From contig NZ_FRCN01000017.1 of the NCBI RefSeq assembly GCF_900142925.1, positions 143,958 through 207,957 of the forward strand: a DNA stretch of 64,000 nt, in the 5' to 3' direction. The position numbers and the translations under genes are program-made. Shown piece after piece: positions 53,101 through 60,541 of the stretch. Below the pieces are notes generated by a model. That model made no database searches and was not told the origin of the DNA. It saw only the letters and a list, made by a program, of their open reading frames with translations. Within the stretch, counting starts at the first letter, position 1; each line of letters starts with the position of its first letter. The DNA is from Chitinophaga sp. CF418. GTDB lineage: Bacteria > Bacteroidota > Bacteroidia > Chitinophagales > Chitinophagaceae.

Positions 53101-53673
53101 GATAAAGTTGTATACCAGCACATCACCCGTATTGACGGTAATGGTGTATTTACCACTTGCATCGGTCGTTGCATTTTTCTTAGTATTCTTCTCATGAATG
53201 CTTACTCCGGGCACCGGCTGATTGTTCTCGTCAGTCACTGTACCGGAGATCACGATCGGAGTAGCAGCAACGGCAGCTACAACGGGCAGCACCGCTTTCT
53301 CCGCCTTCCTCTTTTCCACTTTCAAAAAGATGTGGTTTTCATCTACCTGCTTTACCGTACCCTGATAATCTTTCAGCAGGTCCTGGAATACGGTGGCCAG
53401 CATTTCATCATCAGCCTTATAGTTCACAGGTTCCATTGCATTGATCGCGGTAGCACTGTAGCCAACGGAAAGGCCTGTTTTCTGCTCGATGAGCAGGAAT
53501 ACATTTTTAAGCGGCTGATTCTTTACGTTTAAACTGATACGCGCTTTGCGTACCGTAACAGTCACATACTGGTTCTGCACATCATTTGCAAAACAGATCA
53601 CGTGAGCAAAAAGAAATAAGACGAGCAGTCGTAACTGTCTCCTTGTTGTTGGCGCATTACATTTTATTCGCAT
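50119..53673 (-). CDS. SusC/RagA-family transporter with STN signalling domain (pair 2)
   Basis: A 1184-residue TonB-dependent barrel. A secretin/TonB N-terminal STN domain (residues about 40-115: ISLNVKNQPLKNVFLLIEQ) precedes a CarboxypepD_reg domain (NQPVPGVSIHEKNTKKNATTD). The plug follows (EIVAIGYQSIRKSDVTGAISSV, DAASAAIYGSRAASGVVLITTKRG), then the barrel, ending AYNAGVKLGF. The STN domain is what contacts the FecR anti-sigma in this type of pathway. Its 5' end overlaps the FecR gene by 10 bases, indicating coupled translation. Confidence 0.96.
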   Translation of the reverse strand: MRIKCNAPTTRRQLRLLVLFLFAHVICFANDVQNQYVTVTVRKARISLNVKNQPLKNVFLLIEQKTGLSVGYSATAINAMEPVNYKADDEMLATVFQDLLKDYQGTVKQVDENHIFLKVEKRKAEKAVLPVVAAVAATPIVISGTVTDENNQPVPGVSIHEKNTKKNATTDASGKYTITVNTGDVLVYNFIGYAPQEITVGAENMINVQLKVQNSQLKEIVAIGYQSIRKSDVTGAISSVKASELNLTSPSVGQALVGKVAGVQVSQVSGAPYASTKIRVRGIGSINAGSSPLYVVDGYPMDNDIYINPEDIESIDILKDAASAAIYGSRAASGVVLITTKRGKEGKGKFEYDIQSGVNQLAKKVKLLDADGFAQLMIDGRNNSYQDLVVNKGLQWTDAMFSDDNATRVAKVGNANSVQIDPAFYDFASQKVIKPKYNTDWQDLLYRNAIFSRHNLSFSGGSKEVKYYISGGYQNQDGIILNTGVKKINFRSNIDGQINSRLRAGMNVSYTNNQNKETEEGRWDHNPIMAALLMLPTYRAFDDNGKIVKNEVAALSATYGYNSFENPLAIAQEINIRRKGNRGTYNGYAVYQLLPELSVKANLGMSNYAEKYDYYYPTSLSSGVNAPYSADAKAAANAKARNISMTDQLGEFTANYSKQFNRHKLDVLGGYSVQKTTGDTLEVKAQGFQDDRIQELNAKGADAALFTLTTASKYTYTLVSYLGRINYNYDSRYYLTVSFRTDASSRFGRENRWGNFPSVAAGWNISNESFYHDWLGQHSTLKLRASWGLSGNNNIGNYNSIQVMSAPTGVPLGNGAVNTGTSAGGIKDPKIGWESTSQYNGGLDIGLFNGRLNVIANYYLSYSYNLLFNRPVSAISGVTTVLTNLRDSKIRNRGIDLQLDARVIDGKDFHLNFAGNISVNRNKVLDMGGANTILTAGAERSYLTHITQAGQPVGMFYGFRVLGVATEANYKTLAPSASSSNPLHPGDLYFYDKNGDHVVNDADKDVIGNPYPKFTYGFNLSATYKDFYFSSSFNGSYGNQVLDGQDYYLYNMEGSGNQYADVVNRFRSVAQPGNGKVYRASRAGTQSNSTRLSTFYLQDASYFRCTNIVLGYNFKFRALQEKLGVSKATLFASVDNAFTITKYKGYNPEVDFNGNRPNPNLAPGVDYGMYPLVRAYNAGVKLGF

Positions 53674-54635
53674 GACGCAATATTGATTTTTATTTCATTG
53701 TTGTTTACGATGTAAGAGATCCCCGACAGCTGTTGTAGCAGCAGTAAAGCCTTGTCCAGCGGCTCATTCTTCAATTGTATAGTGTAGCGGCAGTTGTGCT
53801 TCGCCTTACCGGCGAGTGTAATATGTGTATTGTATTGTCTCTCGAGTACCTGTGCGATCTCTTCCAGTGAAGCCTGATCAAAGAATAACCTGTTCTGCTG
53901 CCAGCCTGCAATTTCATCTGCTTTACAGGGCTTCAGTTCGTGCTTACCAGATTGCGCTTCATAGGTCAGCAGCTGGTTTTTAGTTACACCAGTCGCCAGT
54001 ACTTCCGTATGGCCCTGCTCCTCTTTTTCGATGCGCACCTTACCATTCAGTACAGCCACCTGCAATGCTTTATCGCCCGGGTATGCCTTCACATCAAAAG
54101 CAGTACCCAGCACTACGGTGCGAACATCTCCGGTATGTACTATAAATGGTTGTTTACTATTCTGTCTAATATCAAAGGTTCCCTGACCTGTAAATACCAG
54201 CTCTCTGGCGCTATCGCCAAAATTAGAAGGAATACTGAGCGTACTGCCTGCGTTCATGGTTAGTGTACTACCATCTGGCAGGGTCAGTTTCTTACGCTCC
54301 CCCTTTCCGGTTGTAACCGATGAATAAATAACGGGAACCGGCGCCTTCATATAGAACCTGTATATGAAGAGCAGACTGGTAAGGGCTACTACCAATATAG
54401 CGGCAGCACTGAGCATAATGTACCTTACAGATCCTCCCCTGCGTGGGAAGAGGGTGTGCATGGTATTGGCCACTGCCTCATCGGCGGCGGTTCTCATTTC
54501 TCCGGTATCGGGCAATTCTTCAAAACTGTCGAACCATTGCTGTATACGGGCTGTTTCCTCCGGCGTACACTGACCGGAGCGGTATTTTTCTAAAAGCGCT
54601 AACAGCGCTGCTTTGTCTGATGATGATGTTCCCAT
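53664..54635 (-). CDS. FecR-family anti-sigma factor
   Basis: A 323-residue single-span protein. Cytoplasmic anti-sigma part (EKYRSGQCTPEETARIQQWFDSFE), one membrane helix at about 78-98 (YIMLSAAAILVVALTSLLF), FecR periplasmic domain (TTGKGERKKLTLPDGSTLTMNAGSTL, LVFTGQGTFDIRQNSKQPFIVHTGDV, VVLGTAFDVKAYP) and a C-terminal DUF4974-like domain (LFFDQASLEEIAQVLERQYN). It would hold the neighbouring sigma factor until the STN-type SusC reports substrate. The sigma gene is 37 bp upstream. Confidence 0.96.
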   Translation of the reverse strand: MGTSSSDKAALLALLEKYRSGQCTPEETARIQQWFDSFEELPDTGEMRTAADEAVANTMHTLFPRRGGSVRYIMLSAAAILVVALTSLLFIYRFYMKAPVPVIYSSVTTGKGERKKLTLPDGSTLTMNAGSTLSIPSNFGDSARELVFTGQGTFDIRQNSKQPFIVHTGDVRTVVLGTAFDVKAYPGDKALQVAVLNGKVRIEKEEQGHTEVLATGVTKNQLLTYEAQSGKHELKPCKADEIAGWQQNRLFFDQASLEEIAQVLERQYNTHITLAGKAKHNCRYTIQLKNEPLDKALLLLQQLSGISYIVNNNEIKINIASCE

Positions 54636-54660
54636 TCATCAGTAAAGTCCTCAAAAGTGA

Positions 54661-54790
54661 AAAGTGGTACCGTTAAGGAATTGTAAACTCAATGTTACCA
54701 ACATGTAAACAAGCATCAGGAAGAAAGTGTAAAGGGACGCCGTTAGGGAATTGTATATTCCACGCTGCCAGGATGTAGACAAGCATCAGG
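54661..54790. repeat. 70-bp tandem duplication at the sigma gene 3' end
   Basis: CGTTAAGGAATTGTAAACTC (54671) matches CGTTAGGGAATTGTATATTC (54741), and AAGCATCAGGAAGAAAG recurs at 54711 and 54781, giving a 70-bp period with about 80 percent identity. Since 70 is not a multiple of three, the copies are read in different frames. Confidence 0.8.
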
Positions 54791-55326
54791 AAGAAAGCGG
54801 CCAGGCGCAAGCGGATGCGTTTGAGTGCAAGGGAGAGATTATTCTTGACTGTTTGCTCGGAAAGCCCGTATTCAAGGGCGATTTCAGGGATAGATTTAGA
54901 TTCCCAGCGACTGGATACAAATATCTTGCGCATGGTTTCATTCATCTTTGAGATCTCTGTTTCTACTTCTTCCCTGATCTCCAGGGATATCAGCTGGTCT
55001 TCTACAGGGTATGTGGTGGGTTCGTCTTTTTCCAGTAAAATGGTTTGTCGGGCCAGTACTTTTTTATTTTCTATCTGCCAGTCTATGATTGCATAATGTA
55101 CAGACCTTTTCAGGTAAGCCGTTATATTATTAATAGTATGCCGGTTCTTCCAGCAGGAAATAAATACCTCCTGTAACAGATCTTTTGCATCATGTTCACT
55201 ACGGATGCGCGTGTAGATATACTTGTACAGCTGTACATTATATCTATACATGATCGCTTCAAATGCTTTCTCATCGCCAGTTTGTGAAAGTGATAATAAA
55301 TCCGCGTCTGTCAGGTTCTCTATCAT
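54673..55326 (-). CDS. ECF-type RNA polymerase sigma factor (FecI-like)
   Basis: A 217-residue sigma factor. Region 2 (QTGDEKAFEAIMYRYNVQLYKYIYTRI; DAKDLLQEVFISCWKNR) and region 4 (MRKIFVSSRWESKSIPEIALEYGLSEQTVKNNLSLALKRIRLRL) are normal. The C-terminal tail after region 4 (about 40 residues, partly hydrophobic, AAFFLMLVYILAAW) is unusual. The gene's last 60-70 bp are a diverged tandem duplicate, which shifts the reading frame and gives extra residues. It should transcribe the downstream FecR-SusC-SusD genes. Confidence 0.95.
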   Translation of the reverse strand: MIENLTDADLLSLSQTGDEKAFEAIMYRYNVQLYKYIYTRIRSEHDAKDLLQEVFISCWKNRHTINNITAYLKRSVHYAIIDWQIENKKVLARQTILLEKDEPTTYPVEDQLISLEIREEVETEISKMNETMRKIFVSSRWESKSIPEIALEYGLSEQTVKNNLSLALKRIRLRLAAFFLMLVYILAAWNIQFPNGVPLHFLPDACLHVGNIEFTIP

Positions 55327-55411
55327 AATAGTTGGCAGATATGCAGCACGAAATTATAAAGCGACCTCTTACTTATATGTTATGTTTACGTTAACAGGGT
55401 AAAAACAATAA

Positions 55412-55435
55412 GGGGCCGGCCTAAAGACCAACCCC
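55412..55435 (-). terminator. Terminator downstream of the COG0523 gene
   Basis: 8-bp stem GGGGCCGG/CCAACCCC pairs with two G-U pairs and is followed by a U-rich run (TTATTGTTTTTA) on the minus strand. It lies 24 bases after the stop. Confidence 0.75.
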
Positions 55436-55458
55436 GTTCCTTCATCATCTCTGTCAGG

Positions 55459-56658
55459 TTACAAGGGGAATTCATCATGGAAATTTCCTCCTTTTTCCAT
55501 TGTTCCAAGTTCTGCTTCATTGCACAGACAATCCTCCAGTTCCCTTATAATAGTATCTTTATCCAGCCCTCTGCCAATGATCACAATTTCATTGTGCCGG
55601 TCACCGAAACGTTTATCCCATCTGTCTTCGATCTCGTCTTCATTGTCCAGAAATGATGCAAAACTTATCCTGTCCTGATAAGGCATACTACACCACCATA
55701 CACCCGCACGTTCTGCACGCAGGCTGCCACCTGCCTGACTCCAGTTCAGGGCGTCATCTTTACGCGAAGCCAGCCAGAAGAGGCCTTTACTACGGATGAT
55801 ATTGGAATGCCAGTCGTTGTTCAGATAATGCCAGAAGCGTTCCGGATGAAATGGTTTCCTGCTGCGGTACACAAAACTGCTGATGCCGTATTCTTCTGTC
55901 TCAGGCGTATGATGCGACTTGTTCAGCTCTTCGATCCAGCCGGCACTCTGACTGGTTTCTTCAAAATCAAAAAGACCAGTGTTCAGTATATTTTGCAGCT
56001 CGATCTTACCAAAAGAGGAAGGTATAATGCGTGCATTGGCATTCATCTTCCTGATCACAGCCTGTAGCATACCCAGGTCTTCCGCAGTAACAAGATCCGT
56101 TTTATTCAGGATGATGACATTGGCAAACTCTATCTGGTCGGTCAGCAGGTTCACGATAGTCCTGTAGTCGCCTTCCATATCTGTGACCTGCCTGTCCTGC
56201 AGCGTTTCAATGCTGCTGAAATCACGGAGGAAATTAAAACAGTCTACCACTGTAACAAGGGTATCCAGTCTTGATAGCTGGCTCAGATCAATGGCATTGA
56301 TTTCATCCTGGTAGGTGAATGTCTGTGCTACGGGCAGCGGTTCACTGATGCCGGAGCTTTCTATCAGCAGGTAATCAAACCGCCCCTCCTTCGCCAGCTT
56401 CTCTACTTCTATCAGCAGGTCTTCCCGCAGGGTACAACAGATACAGCCGTTGCTCATCTCCACCAGCTTCTCTTCCGTCCGGCTCAGTGTTTGTTCATTC
56501 TTTACCAGTTGTGCATCGATATTCACCTCGCTCATGTCGTTCACAATAACAGCTACTTTCAGCCCCTCCTTATTGTGCAGGACATGATTGAGCAAAGTAG
56601 TCTTACCGGCGCCGAGAAAGCCACTCAGCACCGTAACAGGTAGTCTGTTCGGGATCAT
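55459..56658 (-). CDS. COG0523 metal-chaperone GTPase (CobW/YjiA/ZagA-like)
   Basis: A 399-residue G3E GTPase. Walker A GFLGAGKTT (13-21), the metal-binding CxCC motif in SNGCICCTLRED (C72, C74, C75), LIESSGISEPLPV and NKTDL, then the CobW_C-type domain with HPERFWHYLNNDW and Arg/His-rich end. Members hand zinc or cobalt to enzymes and are usually induced by zinc limitation. A palindrome overlaps the promoter upstream, fitting Zur-type control. Transcription starts about 100 bases upstream at the promoter at 56763-56793. Confidence 0.92.
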   Translation of the reverse strand: MIPNRLPVTVLSGFLGAGKTTLLNHVLHNKEGLKVAVIVNDMSEVNIDAQLVKNEQTLSRTEEKLVEMSNGCICCTLREDLLIEVEKLAKEGRFDYLLIESSGISEPLPVAQTFTYQDEINAIDLSQLSRLDTLVTVVDCFNFLRDFSSIETLQDRQVTDMEGDYRTIVNLLTDQIEFANVIILNKTDLVTAEDLGMLQAVIRKMNANARIIPSSFGKIELQNILNTGLFDFEETSQSAGWIEELNKSHHTPETEEYGISSFVYRSRKPFHPERFWHYLNNDWHSNIIRSKGLFWLASRKDDALNWSQAGGSLRAERAGVWWCSMPYQDRISFASFLDNEDEIEDRWDKRFGDRHNEIVIIGRGLDKDTIIRELEDCLCNEAELGTMEKGGNFHDEFPL

Positions 56659-56745
56659 ATGTTATAGTTATTAAAATAGAAGGTCCGTACCGGGATAGTA
56701 GGCACCGGCAAGGTCTGTACAGTACTACAGTACTGCACTTCATAG

Positions 56746-56768
56746 CATTTGCATCTTTGTTGCAAATG
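56746..56768. promoter_or_regulatory. Palindromic operator overlapping the COG0523 promoter
   Basis: CATTTGCA-N7-TGCAAATG is a perfect 8-bp inverted repeat (56746-56753/56761-56768). It overlaps the -7 promoter element of the GTPase gene. Zur- and Fur-family repressors of Bacteroidota have been reported to prefer TTGCAA-like palindromes, so zinc control is likely but unproven. Confidence 0.65.
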
Positions 56769-56793
56769 TATACTATTTAGCATTAAAACCAAA
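56763..56793 (-). promoter_or_regulatory. Bacteroidota-type promoter: TTTG-N19-TACATTTG
   Basis: On the minus strand, -33 TTTG (56793-56790), a 19-base spacer, and -7 TACATTTG (56770-56763): an ideal match. The COG0523 ATG is 105 bases downstream. A 16-bp hairpin CAGTAC-TACA-GTACTG (56720-56735) lies in the leader. Other parts of the 370-bp gap 56659-57028 show no gene. Confidence 0.8.
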
Positions 56794-57028
56794 TCCTTCT
56801 TAAAATGATTTTTTGATATGATCAGTGAAATAGTACTTACGATCTATTTGCGCCAATAGGGCCAACAATAACCTGTACTTGACTTTTTGTCTATGACCAG
56901 GCCATTGTACCACTTAATTCCGGCCTTTGTTTATATTTTAAAATGCCCATATAGGAGCAATAAAACCCTAAAGACGGGCTAAAAACTTTCGTATATTTAT
57001 CGGTTAGGCACAATTAAAACCGATACAA

Positions 57029-58471
57029 TTGAGATACAAACACTTCCGCAACCTGTTCCGGCTATTTTCTCTTTTGATAATTTTTAGTGGATGTTCAAAT
57101 TTAAAACAATCATCCGCCGGCAGTCAGCAACGTGAAGATATTTCGCAGGAAGGCATATATGCTGTCACAAATGTGAACATCATTCCGATGACGACGGATG
57201 CCACAATTATAAAGAATGCTACCGTCATCATTAAAGACAGGAAAATTGTATCCATCAATCAAACAATTCCCGCTAATGCTAAATTGATAGATGGAAGCAA
57301 TAAATGGCTCATGCCCGGTCTTATCGATATGCATGTGCACAATGTGACAGATATTAGTTTCGGTTCAAACTATCCGACAAGAGGAGCTACCTTTTTTATA
57401 AACACGCAGGATTTTATGCTGCCTTATATCGCAAACGGTGTTACTACCACATTAGAATTAAGCGGCAGACCTGAACATTTTGGTCAGAGAAATGAAATTG
57501 TAAAAGGTAAAGTATTTGGTCCACGCATTGCATTGGCATTATTAATAAATGGTGGCGATGCAGGCATCGTTGCCAACACCCCTGCTGATGGCCGCCAGAC
57601 TGTTCGCATTGCCAAGGCGGAAGGATATGATTTCATCAAGGTATATTCCAAACTTAATATTGAAACATACAAAGCGATAATTGATGAAGCCAGCAAACAG
57701 GGAATGAAAGTGGTAGGGCATATACCGAATGCATTTAAGGGAAGAACGGAAGAAGCTTTTGTGCCTGGCTTTGATATGGTGGCACATGCAGAGGAATTTT
57801 CCAAACAGACGGACGACTTCTCTGATGAGCAGGCCAAACGTTTTGCACAACTTGCCAAAAGGAACGGCACATGGCTATCGCCTACCTTAATTACCATGGT
57901 CAGCATTGCGGAACAGGCTCGTTCACTCGATTCAATTCGTAATCTGCCTGGCCTGAAATATGTGCATCCGCTGATACAAAGCAAATGGCTGACTGCCAAT
58001 AACTATAACAAGGACACAAGTCCTGAGCGTGTCGCTTATTTCGAAAAACTAATTGCGTTTCATATCCGGTTGGTAAAAGCTTTCAAAGAAGCCGGTGTTC
58101 CGATGGTTGCGGGTACAGACGCGGGAACTTCAGGAGTTGTATGGGGCTTTTCACTTCACGACGAAATAGCACTTTTAGTTCAGGCAGGGCTAAGTCCGCA
58201 GGAAGCATTGGCTTCAGCTACCCGTTTACCTGCAACCTGGCTGGGAATTGAAGACAAAGTAGGAACGGTAGAACCAGGCAAATATGCCGACCTCATTCTG
58301 CTTGATGCAAACCCATTAGAAAATATAAGCAACACGAGAAAAATTGCCGGGGTCTTTGTAAATGGCAGATGGGTGAGTAAAGAAAATATAGATGCCTTGC
58401 TTGCTGATCTGGAAAAGAGGAATATTGCTGATAAGGATAAATATGATTGGAAGAAAAGAAATGAATACTGA
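57029..58471 (+). CDS. Secreted amidohydrolase (lipoprotein), TTG start
   Basis: A 480-residue metal-dependent hydrolase. A TTG at 57029 begins a lipoprotein signal (LRYKHFRNLFRLFSLLIIFSGC, Cys at 22). An in-frame stop lies just upstream and no ATG precedes the lipobox, so TTG is the only plausible start. Amidohydrolase motifs: LMPGLIDMHVHN (H102, H104), KVYSKLN, VVGHIPNAFKG, VAGTDAGTSG, ATRLPATWLGIEDKVGTVEPGKYADLILLDANP. The substrate is unknown (imidazolonepropionase/prolidase-like). The gene is more AT-rich than its neighbours. Confidence 0.9.
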   Translation: MRYKHFRNLFRLFSLLIIFSGCSNLKQSSAGSQQREDISQEGIYAVTNVNIIPMTTDATIIKNATVIIKDRKIVSINQTIPANAKLIDGSNKWLMPGLIDMHVHNVTDISFGSNYPTRGATFFINTQDFMLPYIANGVTTTLELSGRPEHFGQRNEIVKGKVFGPRIALALLINGGDAGIVANTPADGRQTVRIAKAEGYDFIKVYSKLNIETYKAIIDEASKQGMKVVGHIPNAFKGRTEEAFVPGFDMVAHAEEFSKQTDDFSDEQAKRFAQLAKRNGTWLSPTLITMVSIAEQARSLDSIRNLPGLKYVHPLIQSKWLTANNYNKDTSPERVAYFEKLIAFHIRLVKAFKEAGVPMVAGTDAGTSGVVWGFSLHDEIALLVQAGLSPQEALASATRLPATWLGIEDKVGTVEPGKYADLILLDANPLENISNTRKIAGVFVNGRWVSKENIDALLADLEKRNIADKDKYDWKKRNEY

Positions 58472-58573
58472 TACGACAACGGCTTTACGGGACAAAGAAG
58501 ACCAGCAGCTACTAAATTTCCCCTCATTTGAGGAACATAGTGTAAAGCCCAAACCTTGCCCTCCATGTTCGTT

Positions 58574-58860
58574 CATAGGAATAGGTATTTAGGTAAAAAA
58601 AGTAAATTTGAGCGTATTGCTACGCAACATCGACAGTAGTAACGCTATCAGCTTTACCTATGAAGTTTGAACAAGAAGACAATCCCCACTAAAACAGCCG
58701 TGAGGCCGATGGCTACCATCTTAAAATGCCGCCAGGGCTTTGATTTATTTTTTAATTTGAGCGCCAGCCATACCCATAAGAGTCCTCCAAGTATAAGCAC
58801 CAAACCTGTCCATCGATCGTCGTCCATAGGAATAGGTAGTTAGTTAAAGTAAGTAAAGTT
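58574..58860. repeat. Duplicated leader sequence (about 36 bp)
   Basis: CATAGGAATAGGTA occurs at 58574 and 58825, each followed by a similar AAAGTAAA stretch. On the minus strand each copy ends in a start ATG, the second being that of the 57-residue protein. The other gaps between the amidohydrolase and the protease contain no other gene I can support. Confidence 0.6.
58654..58827 (-). CDS. Small two-span membrane protein (57 residues)
   Basis: A minus-strand frame from ATG at 58827 to TAA at 58654 encodes a 57-residue protein: an acidic start MDDDRW, first membrane helix (TGLVLILGGLLWVWLALKL), a basic loop (KNKSKPWRHFK), second helix (MVAIGLTAVLVGIVFLFKL) and end HR. A two-helix membrane protein with positive loop fits an orientation with the loop in the cytoplasm. 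Its leader (TACCTATTCCTATGGACGA) is duplicated near 58574. Real coding is likely though no family is known to me. Confidence 0.65.
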   Translation of the reverse strand: MDDDRWTGLVLILGGLLWVWLALKLKNKSKPWRHFKMVAIGLTAVLVGIVFLFKLHR

Positions 58861-59077
58861 ACCGGCGCAATATATAAAATAAACACAATAAGTAGTTACT
58901 CTTGAAGTTGCGGAGGTTTACTATCTCCAGCTGCATCCGGTTAAAAAGTCAACGACCTGCTCCTACCGGGAAACGTGATATCCCAACAATTTTTCGTAAA
59001 TTAATAGATAAGAACCCAACGCTTCAACAGCCACGTTATCTATCAGTCAGGATTGTTAATCAACTAAAACGTAACAG

Positions 59078-60541
59078 ATGAGAACCCCTTATTTTCTAAT
59101 GGTGGGCGTAGTCGTTATACTGTCCACTTCCTGTCGTAAAACAGATACCCTTCCATTTACACCTCCCCGGCAGAACCCGCAGGAGATCATTCCCAAATCA
59201 GCTATCAATGCATTTGTCAACCAGCAACTGGAAACACATGGTTATTTCGATTGGAAAATGGCCAGTGATACAATGGTCTGGAGCGCGCTGCTGCATGGGG
59301 ATAGTATTTTATCCGTAGGATATTCCACGGCATCCGGCGCAGCCGAAATATTACAACTAATCGGAGAAAAGGAAGACATTACTTCGGGAAAAGACCAACG
59401 TACTTCCACTGCCGACAAACTACGTTTTCTGAACGTACGCGTCAGTCATTTTGAAACGGTCAGGGCATTGCGTGCCTCCCCCAGGGTGCGTTATGCAGAA
59501 CCCATCGGATATGGCGCATTTATGCGCGATATAAGCCCCAGAGACGCCGCAGCAGCATCAGATATCCTTGCCTCCGGTTGCGGCTATAATTCGGCTAAAA
59601 CCGACCTTGTAGCGGGTGCTGATTACACAGTGACATCCCCCGCAGCGAAACTCTCCTGGAATTATCCCTATCACCGGATAGAACAGGCCTGGCAGCGGTC
59701 CACCGGACAGCATATCAAAGTGATGATCATCGATACCGGTGTGAGTCCGCAGCAGGAAAACCTGGGCAATATGTTCAACCAGGGCTTGTCTGCCGGCAGG
59801 ACCATACAAAAACTGGGCACTTACTACAATGGTAGCCCTGACGATCCCTGCGGACACGGCACCAGCATGGCCGGTGTACTGGCAGGCCCCAGAGGCACTG
59901 ATGGCAACACGGTGGGTATCGCCTACAACTGCGATCTCATTACTGTACATGCAGCGGAGAATGTAGTACTCCTCTCTACAGACGCCATCAACGGCGTTAC
60001 CAATGCCTATGTGCTGGGAGCCGACGATCCCGCAGTGAAGATCATCAGTATGAGTATGGGTACTATCTTCAGTTCCGGCCAGATCAAAGATGCCCTCAGT
60101 TATGCATACAGTAAACAGAAACTGATGTTTTGTGCTGCGGGTACTTCCACCTCTTTCTTTGCCAGTTTTGTCGGCGTGATCTTCCCTGCTAATCAGCCAC
60201 AGGTGATTGCAGTGACAGGTATGAAAGATAATCTGAAAGACAGGTGTGATGATTGCCACACCGGCAGTAAAGTGGACTTCGCTATCGTCATGCAGAAATC
60301 TTCTACAGGCAGGAACCCGCTGAGCATAGCCATGACCGGGGATGTGCCTTCTACTGTTGGCGGCTCTTCTGTGGCAACGGCCAGCTGTTCGGCTATAGCA
60401 GCGCTTATATGGAGTAAGTATCCAGGCTACCCGCGTGACAGTATCATTGCGAGGATGGCAAGGGCATCCAGCTTTGCCAATAGCAGGAGCAGTAAATTCG
60501 GCTGGGGAATTATTAATGCGGATGCAGCTGTTGGCCTATGA
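59078..60541 (+). CDS. S8 subtilisin-like peptidase (lipoprotein), oxyanion Asn replaced by Thr
   Basis: A 487-residue exported peptidase. Lipobox near Cys19 (ILSTSC). An I9-like propeptide (SADKLRFLNVRVSHFETVRALRASPRVRYAEP as TADKLRFLNVRVSHFETV) leads to the catalytic domain. Asp219 (VMIIDTGVS), His260 (DPCGHGTSMAGVLAG) and Ser431 (GGSSVATAS) are present. The strand that normally ends in AAGN shows FCAAGTSTSF (Thr356 at the Asn position), so the oxyanion hole is altered. The gene ends where the next gene on the other strand also ends, with no gap. Confidence 0.9.
   Translation: MRTPYFLMVGVVVILSTSCRKTDTLPFTPPRQNPQEIIPKSAINAFVNQQLETHGYFDWKMASDTMVWSALLHGDSILSVGYSTASGAAEILQLIGEKEDITSGKDQRTSTADKLRFLNVRVSHFETVRALRASPRVRYAEPIGYGAFMRDISPRDAAAASDILASGCGYNSAKTDLVAGADYTVTSPAAKLSWNYPYHRIEQAWQRSTGQHIKVMIIDTGVSPQQENLGNMFNQGLSAGRTIQKLGTYYNGSPDDPCGHGTSMAGVLAGPRGTDGNTVGIAYNCDLITVHAAENVVLLSTDAINGVTNAYVLGADDPAVKIISMSMGTIFSSGQIKDALSYAYSKQKLMFCAAGTSTSFFASFVGVIFPANQPQVIAVTGMKDNLKDRCDDCHTGSKVDFAIVMQKSSTGRNPLSIAMTGDVPSTVGGSSVATASCSAIAALIWSKYPGYPRDSIIARMARASSFANSRSSKFGWGIINADAAVGL

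Noticed and set aside
52312..53532. A 406-residue plus-strand reading frame inside SusC pair 2
   Set aside because: It is antisense to a clear SusC gene and has no recognisable motifs or start context. Long shadow frames are common opposite SusC genes.
58316..58576. 86-residue minus-strand frame starting MNEHGGQG
   Set aside because: It overlaps the amidohydrolase 3' end antisense and has little sign of a real protein. Only its duplicated leader is of note.
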